DNA of 64,000 bases from Fimenecus sp045593555. GTDB lineage: Bacteria; Bacillota; Clostridia; Oscillospirales; Acutalibacteraceae. The translations under genes and the position numbers were made by a program. The stretch is taken from assembly GCA_045593555.1 (NCBI GenBank), contig JAZNWU010000027.1, forward strand, positions 13,813 through 77,812, given 5' to 3'. Shown piece after piece: positions 53,721 to 62,915 of this stretch (positions are counted from its first letter, which is position 1; each line of letters opens with the position of its first letter). The notes under the pieces are model-generated. The model ran no database searches and was not told the origin of the DNA. It worked only from the letters and a program-made list of their open reading frames with translations.

Positions 53721-53749
53721 TTGAAATACATTATATATTGTGATAAAAT
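53721..53749 (+). promoter_or_regulatory. Promoter of the aminotransferase-rsmA-cca operon
   Basis: TTGAAA (53721-53726), 17 bases, TAAAAT (53744-53749), about 32 bases before the ATG. Confidence 0.65.
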
Positions 53750-53781
53750 ATTTCAAAACTATTTTTTACAGGTGATACATT

Positions 53782-54969
53782 ATGGATTATTATTTTTCAA
53801 AAAGAATTTCTGAACTTCAGCCATCAGCAATTCGTGAGATTTTAAAGGCTACTCAGGACCCATCAATAATTCCATTTGCGGCAGGAAATCCTGATGCCGC
53901 GGCATTCCCTATTGATGAGGTTAAAAAGATTTCAGCAGAAATTTTTGAAAATTCTCCTGTTACTGCTTTACAGTATGGCGTTACAGAAGGTTACAAGCCA
54001 CTTATCGACAGACTTACTGCTTTTGTTAAAGACAGATATAATATAGGAAAGGATTTTGACTCACTTATTGTCACATCTGGTGCACAGCAGGTTATGGACC
54101 TTGCAACAAAATCTCTTTGTGATTTTGACGATACAGTTATCTGTGAATGTCCTTCATTCATCGGTTCTCTTAACTGCTTCCGTTCATATGGTTGTAAACT
54201 TGCAGGTGTGCCTGTTGAGGCTGACGGAATGAATATTGAACAATTGGAAGAAACTATTAAAAATGCTGTTAATCCAAGATTTATTTACACAATTCCTAAC
54301 TTCCAGAATCCATCAGGTGCTACTATGAGCCTTGAAAAGAGAAAAGCTGTTTATGAACTTGCTAAAAAGTATGGTTTACTTATTCTTGAAGATAACCCAT
54401 ATGGTGATTTGAGAGTTTCAGGCGAAGATGTTCCATCAATCAAGAGTTTTGATGAAGACGGAATCGTAATTTACGCAGGTTCATTCTCAAAGCTTTTAGC
54501 ACCCGGTATCCGTGTAGGTTATATAGTTGCTCCATCACAGATTATTGCTAAAATGACAGTTGGTAAACAGGCTGCTGACGTTCATACTCCTGTTTTCTCA
54601 CAGATGCTTGTTGACAAATGGATGGAACAGAATGATGTTAATGCACATATTGAAAAAATCCGCAACATTTATCGTGAAAAGTTAAATCTTATGTGCGACC
54701 TCATTGACTCGGAGCTTGGTGACTTTGTTAAATATGTTCGTCCTGAAGGTGGACTTTTCGTATGGTGCGAGCTTCCTGAAAACGTAAATATGCTTGATTT
54801 TGTAAAAGAGTGTATCGCAAATAAAGTTGCAGTTGTACCCGGAACAGCATTTATGATAAATGATGAAGAAACAAACTGTTTCAGAATGAATTTCTCAACA
54901 CCTTCAAAAGAAAAGATTATTGAAGGAATGAAAATTTTAGGTAAGGTTAAGGAAAAATATATTGGATAA
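53782..54969 (+). CDS. PLP-dependent class I/II aminotransferase (2-aminoadipate/aromatic type)
   Basis: A 395-residue fold-type I aminotransferase of the LysN/ARO8-like group, resembling MocR C-terminal domains but without a DNA-binding part. Substrate/PLP segments are VTSGAQQVMDLATK, TIPNFQNPSGATMSLEKR, LILEDNPYGDLR and the Schiff-base lysine in YAGSFSKLLAPGIRVGYI. The amino donor is not identifiable. It overlaps the rsmA start by eight bases. AGGTGATACATT precedes the ATG. Confidence 0.9.
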   Translation: MDYYFSKRISELQPSAIREILKATQDPSIIPFAAGNPDAAAFPIDEVKKISAEIFENSPVTALQYGVTEGYKPLIDRLTAFVKDRYNIGKDFDSLIVTSGAQQVMDLATKSLCDFDDTVICECPSFIGSLNCFRSYGCKLAGVPVEADGMNIEQLEETIKNAVNPRFIYTIPNFQNPSGATMSLEKRKAVYELAKKYGLLILEDNPYGDLRVSGEDVPSIKSFDEDGIVIYAGSFSKLLAPGIRVGYIVAPSQIIAKMTVGKQAADVHTPVFSQMLVDKWMEQNDVNAHIEKIRNIYREKLNLMCDLIDSELGDFVKYVRPEGGLFVWCELPENVNMLDFVKECIANKVAVVPGTAFMINDEETNCFRMNFSTPSKEKIIEGMKILGKVKEKYIG

Positions 54970-55840
54970 GAAAAATTACACACTCACTGACCTTTCTGTT
55001 ATCAAAAAGGTTATGGGTGACCACGATGTTACATTTTCAAAAGGTTTGGGACAAAACTTCCTTGTGAACCCAACTGTCTGTCCTCGTATGGCAGAAGCTG
55101 TACGAGAAAGCACAGACGGCAAAATTGGCGTGCTTGAAATCGGTGCAGGTGTTGGTGTCCTTACAAAAGAATTACTCGAAAGATGTGATAAGGTTGTCTG
55201 TATTGAGCTTGACACAAGACTTTTTCCTGTGCTTAATGACACACTTGCAGGATATGATAATTTAACACTTATCAATGAAGATATTCTTAAAGCAGACCTT
55301 CAGAAAATCATTAAAGAACAATTTGACGGAATGGAAATATTTGTTTGTGCAAACTTGCCATACTACATTACATCACCCGTTATAATGCGACTTTTAGAGG
55401 AAAAATTACCTTTCAGTAAAATAATTGTTATGGTACAGAAAGAAGCCGGTGACCGACTTTGTGCAAAAGTTGGCTCAAGAGAAAGCGGTGCTGTAACAGT
55501 TGCTGTCAATTATTATGCAGAGGCAAAGAAACTTTTTGATGTTTCCCGTGGTTCATTTTTTCCAAGTCCAAAAGTTGACAGCTGTGTCATTCAACTTGAC
55601 CTTACTAAAAAAGGTAACTATGAAGTAACCGATGAATCCGTTTTCTTTAAAATGGTGAAATCTGCTTTTGCACAAAGAAGAAAAACAATTCTCAATTCTG
55701 TTTCAAATGGTATGGGTATTCCGAAAGAAAAATTATTACTTGCAATTGAAAAATCAGGTCTTTCTGCAACAGCCCGTGCAGAAGCACTTACAATGGAAGA
55801 ATTAGTAACACTTTCAAATAATATTTGTGAGGTTAAATAG
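54962..55840 (+). CDS. rsmA: 16S rRNA (adenine1518-N6/1519-N6)-dimethyltransferase
   Basis: A 292-residue KsgA-family methyltransferase that dimethylates two adjacent adenosines at the 3' end of 16S rRNA. Motifs: GQNFLVNPTVC (family start), VLEIGAGVGVLTKELL (SAM motif I), CIELDTRL and the catalytic NLPYYITSPVIMRLLE. It starts at a TTG inside the end of the aminotransferase gene, with AAGG nine bases before; the N-terminus matches the family length. The next gene begins directly after its stop. Confidence 0.94.
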   Translation: MDKKNYTLTDLSVIKKVMGDHDVTFSKGLGQNFLVNPTVCPRMAEAVRESTDGKIGVLEIGAGVGVLTKELLERCDKVVCIELDTRLFPVLNDTLAGYDNLTLINEDILKADLQKIIKEQFDGMEIFVCANLPYYITSPVIMRLLEEKLPFSKIIVMVQKEAGDRLCAKVGSRESGAVTVAVNYYAEAKKLFDVSRGSFFPSPKVDSCVIQLDLTKKGNYEVTDESVFFKMVKSAFAQRRKTILNSVSNGMGIPKEKLLLAIEKSGLSATARAEALTMEELVTLSNNICEVK

Positions 55841-56095
55841 ATGAATTATAAATACAAAACCCGTGGCACATGTTCACGAGAAATCAGTTTCGAATTAGAA
55901 AACGGAATAGTAAAGAATATTTCCTTTTACGGTGGTTGTAACGGAAATCTCAAAGGTATTTCTGCTTTAGCAGAAGGCAAACCTGCCGAAGAAGTTATCG
56001 AAAGCCTTAAAGGAATTAAATGCGGTTTTAAACCTACCTCCTGCCCTGACCAATTAGCAATTGCACTCCAAGAGGCATTAAATGAACAAAACTAA
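55841..56095 (+). CDS. TSCPD-domain protein (TIGR03905 type)
   Basis: An 84-residue protein. It starts YKTRGTCSREISFELENGIV and ends with the name-giving TSCPDQLAIAL, with further cysteines at GGCNGN and IKCGF. The TSCPD domain also occurs at the C-terminus of class II ribonucleotide reductases, where it binds zinc; the role of the stand-alone protein is unknown. Its ATG touches the rsmA stop (TAGATG), and it overlaps cca by 14 bases. Confidence 0.88.
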   Translation: MNYKYKTRGTCSREISFELENGIVKNISFYGGCNGNLKGISALAEGKPAEEVIESLKGIKCGFKPTSCPDQLAIALQEALNEQN

Positions 56096-57437
56096 TAATT
56101 TCAAACCTGCCTCAAAAGTTGCAATTGAAACGCTGAAAGCTAATAACTTTGAGGCATTTTTAATCGGTGGCAGTGTGCGTGACTATATTATGAATTTGCC
56201 TATTGGCGACATTGATATCACAACAAACGCTACACCCATACAGGTTAAAGAGGTATTCAAGGATTTTCGTGTTATTGATACGGGTATAAAACACGGTACA
56301 GTTACTGTACTTATCGATAAAGAGCCTATTGAAATAACCACATACAGAAGCGAAGGAATTTATTCCGATAATCGTCATCCTGATAGTGTTGCTTTTTCAA
56401 AATCACTTTCAGATGATGTTATTCGTCGTGATTTCACAATGAATGCTATCGCATACAACTTTTCATCAGGTTTTTGTGACCTTGTAGATGGAATCAAAGA
56501 TATTGAAAACAAAACTATCCGCTGTATTGGTGATGCAGAAACAAGATTTCGTGAAGATGCTTTAAGAATTCTTCGTGCTTTAAGGTTTTCTTCTGTTTTG
56601 GGTTTTACTATTGAAGAAAATACAAAAAATGCAATTCACAAATGTAAAGAATTATTAAGCAACATTTCAGCTGAAAGAATACAAGTAGAATTTTTGAAGT
56701 TGGTTTGTGGAAAAAATGCTTACAATGTTTTGCAAGAATTTTCAGATGTTATTGCTGTATTTATTCCTGAAATCAAACTTTGTGTCGGCTTTGAGCAAAA
56801 AAATCGACATCATTGTTATGATGTTTATACTCACATTTTGAAATCAATAGAAAAAAGCAACCCTGACCCAATTATTCGTCTTTCGCTCTTTTTTCACGAT
56901 ATCGCTAAGCCTTATGTTGCTCATTTTGACGAAAAAGGAGAACAACATTACTATGGTCATCCCAAAAAGAGTGCTGAGATTGCAGATATAATACTGACTC
57001 GACTTCGTTTTGATAATGACACAAAAAAGAAAGTTGTAACTCTTGTCGCCTTTCACGATTCACCTATAATGGTTAATAACAGTGTTCTTCCCGACAAAAA
57101 ACGGCTGAAAAGAATAATGTCACAAATTGGAAAAGAACTGATATTTGATTTAATCCATATCAAATATTGCGACAACTCTGCTCAAAACCCTGAATACTAT
57201 CGTGGTGATGAGTTTTATGAAAAAACTTATGATATGATAAATGAAATTATTAATGAACAAGAATGTTTTTCAGTAAAGGACTTAAAAATCAATGGTAATG
57301 ATTTAATTGCTATGGGATTCAAAGGCAGGGAAATCGGGAAAATTCTTGATTCTGTTCTTGACCTTGTAATCAGTGACAAGCTCCGGAATGAAATCAACGA
57401 AATTACAGTTTTTGTTGAATCTCAATTTAAAACTTGA
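56082..57437 (+). CDS. cca: CCA tRNA nucleotidyltransferase with HD domain
   Basis: A 451-residue class II nucleotidyltransferase that adds or repairs the CCA end of tRNA. The head domain has FLIGGSVRDYIMNLPIGDIDITT (GG and DxD catalytic motifs), then RRDFTMNAIAYN, and FREDALRILRALRFSS (nucleotide-selecting region). A C-terminal HD domain (LFFHDIAKPYVA, HD pair) can remove 2',3'-cyclic phosphates. Last gene of the operon. AAGAGG precedes the ATG. Confidence 0.94.
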   Translation: MNKTNNFKPASKVAIETLKANNFEAFLIGGSVRDYIMNLPIGDIDITTNATPIQVKEVFKDFRVIDTGIKHGTVTVLIDKEPIEITTYRSEGIYSDNRHPDSVAFSKSLSDDVIRRDFTMNAIAYNFSSGFCDLVDGIKDIENKTIRCIGDAETRFREDALRILRALRFSSVLGFTIEENTKNAIHKCKELLSNISAERIQVEFLKLVCGKNAYNVLQEFSDVIAVFIPEIKLCVGFEQKNRHHCYDVYTHILKSIEKSNPDPIIRLSLFFHDIAKPYVAHFDEKGEQHYYGHPKKSAEIADIILTRLRFDNDTKKKVVTLVAFHDSPIMVNNSVLPDKKRLKRIMSQIGKELIFDLIHIKYCDNSAQNPEYYRGDEFYEKTYDMINEIINEQECFSVKDLKINGNDLIAMGFKGREIGKILDSVLDLVISDKLRNEINEITVFVESQFKT

Positions 57438-57462
57438 CTTTGATTTGTCGTTTTTCTATAAT
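57434..57462 (+). promoter_or_regulatory. Strong sigma-A type promoter of the cohesin-like gene
   Basis: TTGACT (57434-57439), 17 bases, perfect TATAAT (57457-57462), directly after the cca stop. Confidence 0.8.
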
Positions 57463-57506
57463 CATTATGTAAATACAAATTATAACTATAAGGAGCGAAT
57501 TATAAA

Positions 57507-58337
57507 ATGAAAAAAGTTATATCCATAGTTTTAGCAGTGCTTATGCTTTTCGCAATGGTACCTGCTGTTTGTGCAGCAAGCACACCTAAAATCACAACAA
57601 CTGTTGACAAAACAAGTGTTTCTAAAGGTGATATTGTTACATTGACTGCAAAGGTTTCATCAAACTCTAACCTTTGTGCATTGACTTATGAAATTTCTTA
57701 TGACGCATCTGCTTTTGAAGTTGTTAAAAACTCAGAGAAATGTAATGGTGTTTTTGGTGCAGAGTCATACAATACCAAGTCAGGTTTAATTAAATATTTA
57801 GGTGCATCAACAGATGCCATCAGCAATGCATCACAAACTATTTTTACAGTTCAGTTCAAAGCATTGAAGTCCAGTGGCACAATTTCTGTTGCTGTTACAG
57901 AAGCATATACTGCTAATGGTACTAGTGAAATTAATGTTACATCAGCAGTTAATTCTGCATCAGCAAAAACCTTTACTTTTGCATCAGCTTTATCTTCATA
58001 CTATTTAAGTATAAGAACACCATCAAGAACATCAATTCGTTATAAGGACGGTATCGTTCTTCATGCAGATGCAAACAGAACTCTTCCTTCAGGTTCAAAA
58101 ATTAAGTGGAGCACAAACAACAGCAATTTCAAAACAACTGCTTCAGAGGATGGCAAGAGCTTAACTATCGTTTCAGATTCAAATGGTAATACTTCAATTA
58201 CTGCTACACTTTACAGCTCAAGTGGTGCAAAACTGGATTCTGTTACTATTGAAATGACATCAAAGGCAGGTTTCTTTGATAAAATCGGGGGTTTCTTCCG
58301 TGACCTTTTCAACGCTACAAAAATTTACGCTGAATAA
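57507..58337 (+). CDS. Secreted cohesin-like / Ig-like domain protein
   Basis: A 276-residue exported protein. The signal peptide is about residues 1-24 (MKKVISIVLAVLMLF.., cut after VCAA). Residues about 28-150 look like a cohesin/dockerin-receptor-type beta domain (LCALTYEISYDASAFEVV, IFTVQFKAL). Residues about 165-250 resemble a bacterial Ig-like (BIG2) domain (LHADANRTLPSGSKIKWST). The last 25 residues form an amphipathic Phe-rich helix (GFFDKIGGFFRDLFN) that I recall at the end of other clostridial Ig-like surface proteins and that may bind membrane or wall. No dockerin or enzyme gene is adjacent. Confidence 0.78.
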   Translation: MKKVISIVLAVLMLFAMVPAVCAASTPKITTTVDKTSVSKGDIVTLTAKVSSNSNLCALTYEISYDASAFEVVKNSEKCNGVFGAESYNTKSGLIKYLGASTDAISNASQTIFTVQFKALKSSGTISVAVTEAYTANGTSEINVTSAVNSASAKTFTFASALSSYYLSIRTPSRTSIRYKDGIVLHADANRTLPSGSKIKWSTNNSNFKTTASEDGKSLTIVSDSNGNTSITATLYSSSGAKLDSVTIEMTSKAGFFDKIGGFFRDLFNATKIYAE

Positions 58338-58355
58338 TTAGTTTTTACAATAATT

Positions 58356-58379
58356 ACAGGGCAGGATTATCTGTCCTGT
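58356..58379 (+). terminator. Terminator of the cohesin-like gene
   Basis: ACAGG-CAG and CTG-CCTGT pair (one mismatch) followed by TTTTTTG. Confidence 0.8.
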
Positions 58380-58386
58380 TTTTTGT

Positions 58387-58415
58387 TTGCTTTTTGTCGA
58401 AAATGGTATTATAAT
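58387..58415 (+). promoter_or_regulatory. Promoter of the surface amidase gene
   Basis: TTGCTT (58387-58392), 17 bases, perfect TATAAT (58410-58415), then AAGGAGGAG and the ATG at 58437. The leader is very short (about 15 bases). Confidence 0.6.
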
Positions 58416-58436
58416 CCTCTTAAGGAGGAGTTTGTT

Positions 58437-60212
58437 ATGAAAAAACTTTTTTCAGTAATACTTGCTTCCATACTGTTTTTCAGTTGCTTTACTATGGCTT
58501 TTGCAGAAAACAAAAAAACAGTAGTAGAAAAAGAATCTATTCTGTCTGCTCTTTTTGATGCAGATATACTTACAATACGCACAGCAATTGACAATCGTGT
58601 AATCTCCTGTGAAGAACTTACTTCATATTATCTTGAAAGGATCGAGAAATACAACAAGTCGTATAATTGCTTCATTACCATTTGCTACGAGTCCCTTGAT
58701 GTTGCCAAGGAAAGAGATAAAGCTCTTGCCGACGGTAAAAATAAAGGTGCTCTTTTCGGTGTACCCGTTGTGATTAAAGATAATATGAATCTTGAGGGAT
58801 TTTACACAACCAATGGTCACAAGTTTGAAGATAGTGAAGTAGCAACAGACAATGCTTATGTTGTTTCACTTCTTTTAAAGGAAGGTGCTATAATAGTTGG
58901 TAAAACCAATATGAGTACCGATGCACAAGATGCCAGAACATCTTACAGTAAAGTCAAGGGCGAAACAAAAAACGCATACAACACCTTACTTTCTGCAGGT
59001 GGCTCTTCAGGTGGAACTGCTTCTGCTGTAAGTCTTAATTTTGCAGTAGCAGGACTTGGAACAGACACAAATTCATCTCTGCGAATTCCTGCAGTCCTTA
59101 ATGGTTGTTATTCACTTCGTCCTACTCTTAATAAAATTCCATTTGATGGTTGTACTCATCTTAACAACAGTCGAGATGTAATTGGTGCAGTTACTCGTTC
59201 AGTTTATGACCAGGCCATTATGCTTGATGTTCTGACAGAAAACAAATATTCATACGAAAGAAAACTTAATTCTTCAACAATAAGTGGTCTTAAATTTGGT
59301 ATTTTGTCAGAACTTACATATCCCGTTGAAACTTCTTTGATAACAGAAACTGATGAAAGCTTAAGAGAAAAGAAAATAAAGCAATTCGACCTACAATACC
59401 GCACAGAAAAGAATATGGATACTGAAGTTACATCTGCCTTTCAGAACGCTGTTAACAACCTGAAAAATTGTGGTGCAGAAGTAGTAACAGTATCAATGCC
59501 TGAACTTTTCGAATTGGCATATCCAACATTCCAGAAACACGATTTTTCCATAAAGAAAACTTTTTATAACCAGATTAAAGCCTTTATGAAAGAAAATGAC
59601 CTTGATGCACTTGTTTTTCCTACATATTTATCAACGCCATTAAAGAGTGGTACGGATTCTTCAGGAAAATACTGGAACGTATGGAGTCAGGTTTTCTTAA
59701 ATAACTGTCGTGTTATTTCACCATCTACGAGTATGCCTGAAATGTCCTTACTTATCGGTTATCATTCGTCAGGTGCAGGCATCGGAATGGAAATTCTCAC
59801 GGATAAGAATAACGAACAATTATTACTTAACATTGCATATTCATATACTCAAAGATATGATTGCAGAAAGATTCCGTCAGATGCACCCGATTTGTATTCA
59901 AAATGGAATATAGGTTCATTAGAGGATATACTTGAAAAATATGACATTCCTGCACTTTCGGATAAAGTAATTGTCATTGAAACAACTACAAAAGAAACAA
60001 CAACGGAAGAAACTACTGAACAATCAGAATCAATTACAGGAACAATCTCAACCACAGAACCGACTTCACTTACCGAAACAACATCTGCTGACATTTCAGA
60101 GCCTGTTGAAGAAAATAATCAACCGAACTTCTTACCACTTCTTATCGTTGTCGGCGTTGTAATGATTTTAGGAATTTCAATTTTCCTAATAATTAAAAAG
60201 AGAAAAGAATAA
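58437..60212 (+). CDS. Surface-anchored amidase-signature enzyme
   Basis: A 591-residue exported protein. Signal peptide at about 1-23. The amidase-signature domain runs to about 480, with the Ser-cisSer-Lys triad K114 (PVVIKDN), S190 (AGGSSGGT) and S214 (GTDTNSSLRIPA). The triad spacing (24 between serines) is as in known family members, although the usual GG before the nucleophile is NS here. A Thr/Ser/Glu-rich stalk (about 500-560) and a C-terminal membrane helix with a KKRKE stop anchor it. It probably hydrolyses an external amide. AAGGAGGAG precedes the ATG; an 18-residue upstream frame overlaps the promoter. Confidence 0.88.
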   Translation: MKKLFSVILASILFFSCFTMAFAENKKTVVEKESILSALFDADILTIRTAIDNRVISCEELTSYYLERIEKYNKSYNCFITICYESLDVAKERDKALADGKNKGALFGVPVVIKDNMNLEGFYTTNGHKFEDSEVATDNAYVVSLLLKEGAIIVGKTNMSTDAQDARTSYSKVKGETKNAYNTLLSAGGSSGGTASAVSLNFAVAGLGTDTNSSLRIPAVLNGCYSLRPTLNKIPFDGCTHLNNSRDVIGAVTRSVYDQAIMLDVLTENKYSYERKLNSSTISGLKFGILSELTYPVETSLITETDESLREKKIKQFDLQYRTEKNMDTEVTSAFQNAVNNLKNCGAEVVTVSMPELFELAYPTFQKHDFSIKKTFYNQIKAFMKENDLDALVFPTYLSTPLKSGTDSSGKYWNVWSQVFLNNCRVISPSTSMPEMSLLIGYHSSGAGIGMEILTDKNNEQLLLNIAYSYTQRYDCRKIPSDAPDLYSKWNIGSLEDILEKYDIPALSDKVIVIETTTKETTTEETTEQSESITGTISTTEPTSLTETTSADISEPVEENNQPNFLPLLIVVGVVMILGISIFLIIKKRKE

Positions 60213-60218
60213 AAAATT

Positions 60219-60246
60219 AAGCACTTATCAATTAGGATAAGTGCTT
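60219..60246. terminator. Bidirectional terminator between amidase and PBP genes
   Basis: AAGCACTTATC and GATAAGTGCTT pair exactly around AATTAG, with T-rich tails on both strands (TCTGTTTAG; AATTTTTTATT). Confidence 0.85.
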
Positions 60247-60251
60247 TCTGT

Positions 60252-61646
60252 TTAGTATTGTGCATTTATTTCTTTCATAACTGACGAAGCTATTGGAACT
60301 GCACTTTTTATTGCCGAAGTAGTATTTTCTACAACAACAATAATTGCGAAAGGTGTATCTTCATTTTGAGAATATCCGATAAAAAGTGCATTAGGTTTCG
60401 CATCCTCATCATCACTGATTTCTGCTGTTCCTGTTTTTCCGCACATATTAAGATTTGGGAAATACCAGTCACCATACTGACTCTGGACATTTGAACGAAG
60501 TATATTATCAAGACTCTGTGCAACGGAATAATTAAAATATTCTCCCAAATCACTTGTTTTCTCTGTAAAAATAACCTCGCCTTCCGGGTTTGTGATTTCA
60601 CTCACAAGATATGGAGTTGTTGCAACACCACCATTTGCAATTGCCGAAACAATCATGAGCATCTGACAAGGATTAATCAGTGTTGTATATTGACCAATAC
60701 CTGCCCAACCAATATCAAGAGCAGTAGATTCACTTAAATTAAGTTTACTCTTTGTACAATTGATTTTATCACTTACAGTTAATCTTTTTGTATTAAACCC
60801 AAGTCTTTCAGCAGTTGCAGTAAGTTTTTCTGCACCAAGTTCATCAGCAATCTTTGCAAAAGCACAGTTACAAGACTTGTTCATAGCAGTTTCAAAATCA
60901 ACTTTCCCATGAGTGTCGTTACAAATAACATAACCTTCACCAATCAATATTTTTCCATCACACTCAAAACTACGACTGTATATATCAGGAATATTCTCAA
61001 TAGCACTGGCAGCGGTAATCACCTTAAAAGTTGAACCCGGTGTGTAAAGTCCCGAGAAAAATCTGTTCATATATATGCCTTCATACTTATCAGTAGTGTT
61101 CGTATTAATATCTTCTGGCTTATTTTTAATATCGTATGTCGGAGTTGAAACAACACAGATAAGCTCCCCTGTTTTATAGTTCATAACAGCAACTGTTCCC
61201 TTTTTATTCCCAAGAGCTTTATATGCAGCTGCACACACTTTTGAGTTTAATGTAAGTGTTATGTCATTACCCTTACCATATCTTTTAAGATTATAAACCC
61301 CATCAATAAGTGTGTAACCTGTCAGTTCATCCTTAAAAGATGTCTGAATACCACTTGCGATATATCCTGCACTGTCACCAACGGTATGAAGTGTTGCCAT
61401 TCGCACATTTTTACTTTCATTATATACACGCTGACCGTTTTCAGTTGTAGCGAGAATAACACCATTTATATCCGTAATATCACCTGCAGTTGCCAGACTT
61501 CCCGAAGAATAAAGATGTCTATTGACTCTATTCATTGCCCAATCGGCAGAGTTTGAAACGAGATTGTAAAACAAGAGTCCACAGCCAGCAAGAAATAACA
61601 AAATGATAACATAGAGTGACAATGCTCTTCTTGAAATAGACTTCAT
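60252..61646 (-). CDS. Class B penicillin-binding protein (PbpA/FtsI-like)
   Basis: A 464-residue transpeptidase with one N-terminal membrane helix (about 9-30), a short pedestal and the catalytic motifs STFK (S205), SCN (S258) and KTGT (K404). It is much smaller than PBP2 of the mre operon and lacks PASTA domains. Its start overlaps the stop of the SEDS glycosyltransferase gene (ATGA), so the two form a coupled SEDS-PBP pair, probably for division or spore cortex. The length and gene order recall actinobacterial PbpA. Confidence 0.92.
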   Translation of the reverse strand: MKSISRRALSLYVIILLFLAGCGLLFYNLVSNSADWAMNRVNRHLYSSGSLATAGDITDINGVILATTENGQRVYNESKNVRMATLHTVGDSAGYIASGIQTSFKDELTGYTLIDGVYNLKRYGKGNDITLTLNSKVCAAAYKALGNKKGTVAVMNYKTGELICVVSTPTYDIKNKPEDINTNTTDKYEGIYMNRFFSGLYTPGSTFKVITAASAIENIPDIYSRSFECDGKILIGEGYVICNDTHGKVDFETAMNKSCNCAFAKIADELGAEKLTATAERLGFNTKRLTVSDKINCTKSKLNLSESTALDIGWAGIGQYTTLINPCQMLMIVSAIANGGVATTPYLVSEITNPEGEVIFTEKTSDLGEYFNYSVAQSLDNILRSNVQSQYGDWYFPNLNMCGKTGTAEISDDEDAKPNALFIGYSQNEDTPFAIIVVVENTTSAIKSAVPIASSVMKEINAQY

Positions 61647-62881
61647 TGTCGAACACCTCCATATCGATAGGTGCTGCGGTCAACAGCCTTAATAAATGCA
61701 AGTAACATCCAACAACTGATAATACTTGAGCCACCTCGACTAATAAACGGAAGTGTTACACCGGTAAGAGGCAGAATATCATTAACACCGAAAACATTGA
61801 GTGATGCCTGAAATAGCATAAGTGCTGATGCAGCACAGGCACAAATTGCATAAAATGATGAACGAGCATATTTTGAATGACGGATTGAATAAACAAGCAA
61901 TGCAACATAAGAAAGTAAAATTGCACCTGCCATAATCATTCCGAATTCCTCACAAACAACACCAAAAACCAAGTCCTCTGTTGCTGCGAAAACATCCCGG
62001 AGTTTACCGTTGCCAAGTCCGACACCAAAAAGTCCACCGCTTGCAGAGTAAATCATTGTTCGTGTCTGCTGATAACCTGATGTGTCAAAATATTCCCATA
62101 CATGACCATAAGCTGCAAAACGATTTGCAACATAAGGTCTGAAAATAAGCACAAGAAGTCCACCCATAAGGGCTACTGTACAAACTAAAATTATCGTTCT
62201 TATATCACCTGAACGCATAAATGAAATCACAATAAATGTGAAGAAGAAAATAAGTGCAGTACCAAAGTCGTACATAAGGAAAAGTGCACCAACACAAGCA
62301 AAAGCAAAGATAATAAACTTTGTCAGACTTCGGTTTGACTGTAATCTTTCAAGTGACGCTGCACCTACAAAGATAAATGCAACCTTAACAAGTTCAGATG
62401 GTTGAACTGAAATTCCACCTATATAAATCCAGTTTTTTGCACCGTTTGTTACCTTTGCAAAAACGAGAGTAAATGCTAAAAGTCCAAATGCAATAACTGC
62501 AACAGGTACACGAACACCGATACAAAGCTTCAAATCTCTCATAAACCATTGAAGCAAAACAAACTCACCAATACCAATTAAAACTGCAATAAATTGCTTT
62601 ACAATTCCGTCGGGATAAACACTTGCAGTTATAGAAAGACCAATGGAAGTAAGCAAAAAGGCAATCAATTCAACTTCAAAACCTCTTCTTTTCAGGATAA
62701 GTCTTGCACCGATAAAATACGCATATTCTACTAAAAGATAACCGCCAAATGTCATAAGAATACCGCTTCTGTATTGCTCTTCAACAGAAGTTACAAGAGT
62801 AACAAAACAAATAAGCTGAAAAAGAGTTATTATAAAAAGCATAATATATGGGTTGACATTTCTTGCTTTAATTTTCTGCAT
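61643..62881 (-). CDS. SEDS-family peptidoglycan glycosyltransferase (RodA/FtsW/SpoVE type)
   Basis: A 412-residue polytopic protein with about ten helices. SEDS marks: IYIGGISVQPSELVKVAFI (the conserved QPSE region), MYDFGTALIFFFTF (catalytic Asp region of the outer loop), FGVGLGNGKLRDVFAATEDLVFGVVCEEFG and the end motif LPLTGVTLPFISRGGSS. It polymerises lipid II glycan strands in complex with a class B PBP, here the coupled next gene. Which SEDS role (division, elongation, sporulation) cannot be fixed. AAGGCAGGTGATAAAAT precedes the ATG. Confidence 0.93.
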   Translation of the reverse strand: MQKIKARNVNPYIMLFIITLFQLICFVTLVTSVEEQYRSGILMTFGGYLLVEYAYFIGARLILKRRGFEVELIAFLLTSIGLSITASVYPDGIVKQFIAVLIGIGEFVLLQWFMRDLKLCIGVRVPVAVIAFGLLAFTLVFAKVTNGAKNWIYIGGISVQPSELVKVAFIFVGAASLERLQSNRSLTKFIIFAFACVGALFLMYDFGTALIFFFTFIVISFMRSGDIRTIILVCTVALMGGLLVLIFRPYVANRFAAYGHVWEYFDTSGYQQTRTMIYSASGGLFGVGLGNGKLRDVFAATEDLVFGVVCEEFGMIMAGAILLSYVALLVYSIRHSKYARSSFYAICACAASALMLFQASLNVFGVNDILPLTGVTLPFISRGGSSIISCWMLLAFIKAVDRSTYRYGGVRQ

Positions 62882-62915
62882 ATTTTATCACCTGCCTTTT
62901 AAAATTCTTTTGCAG

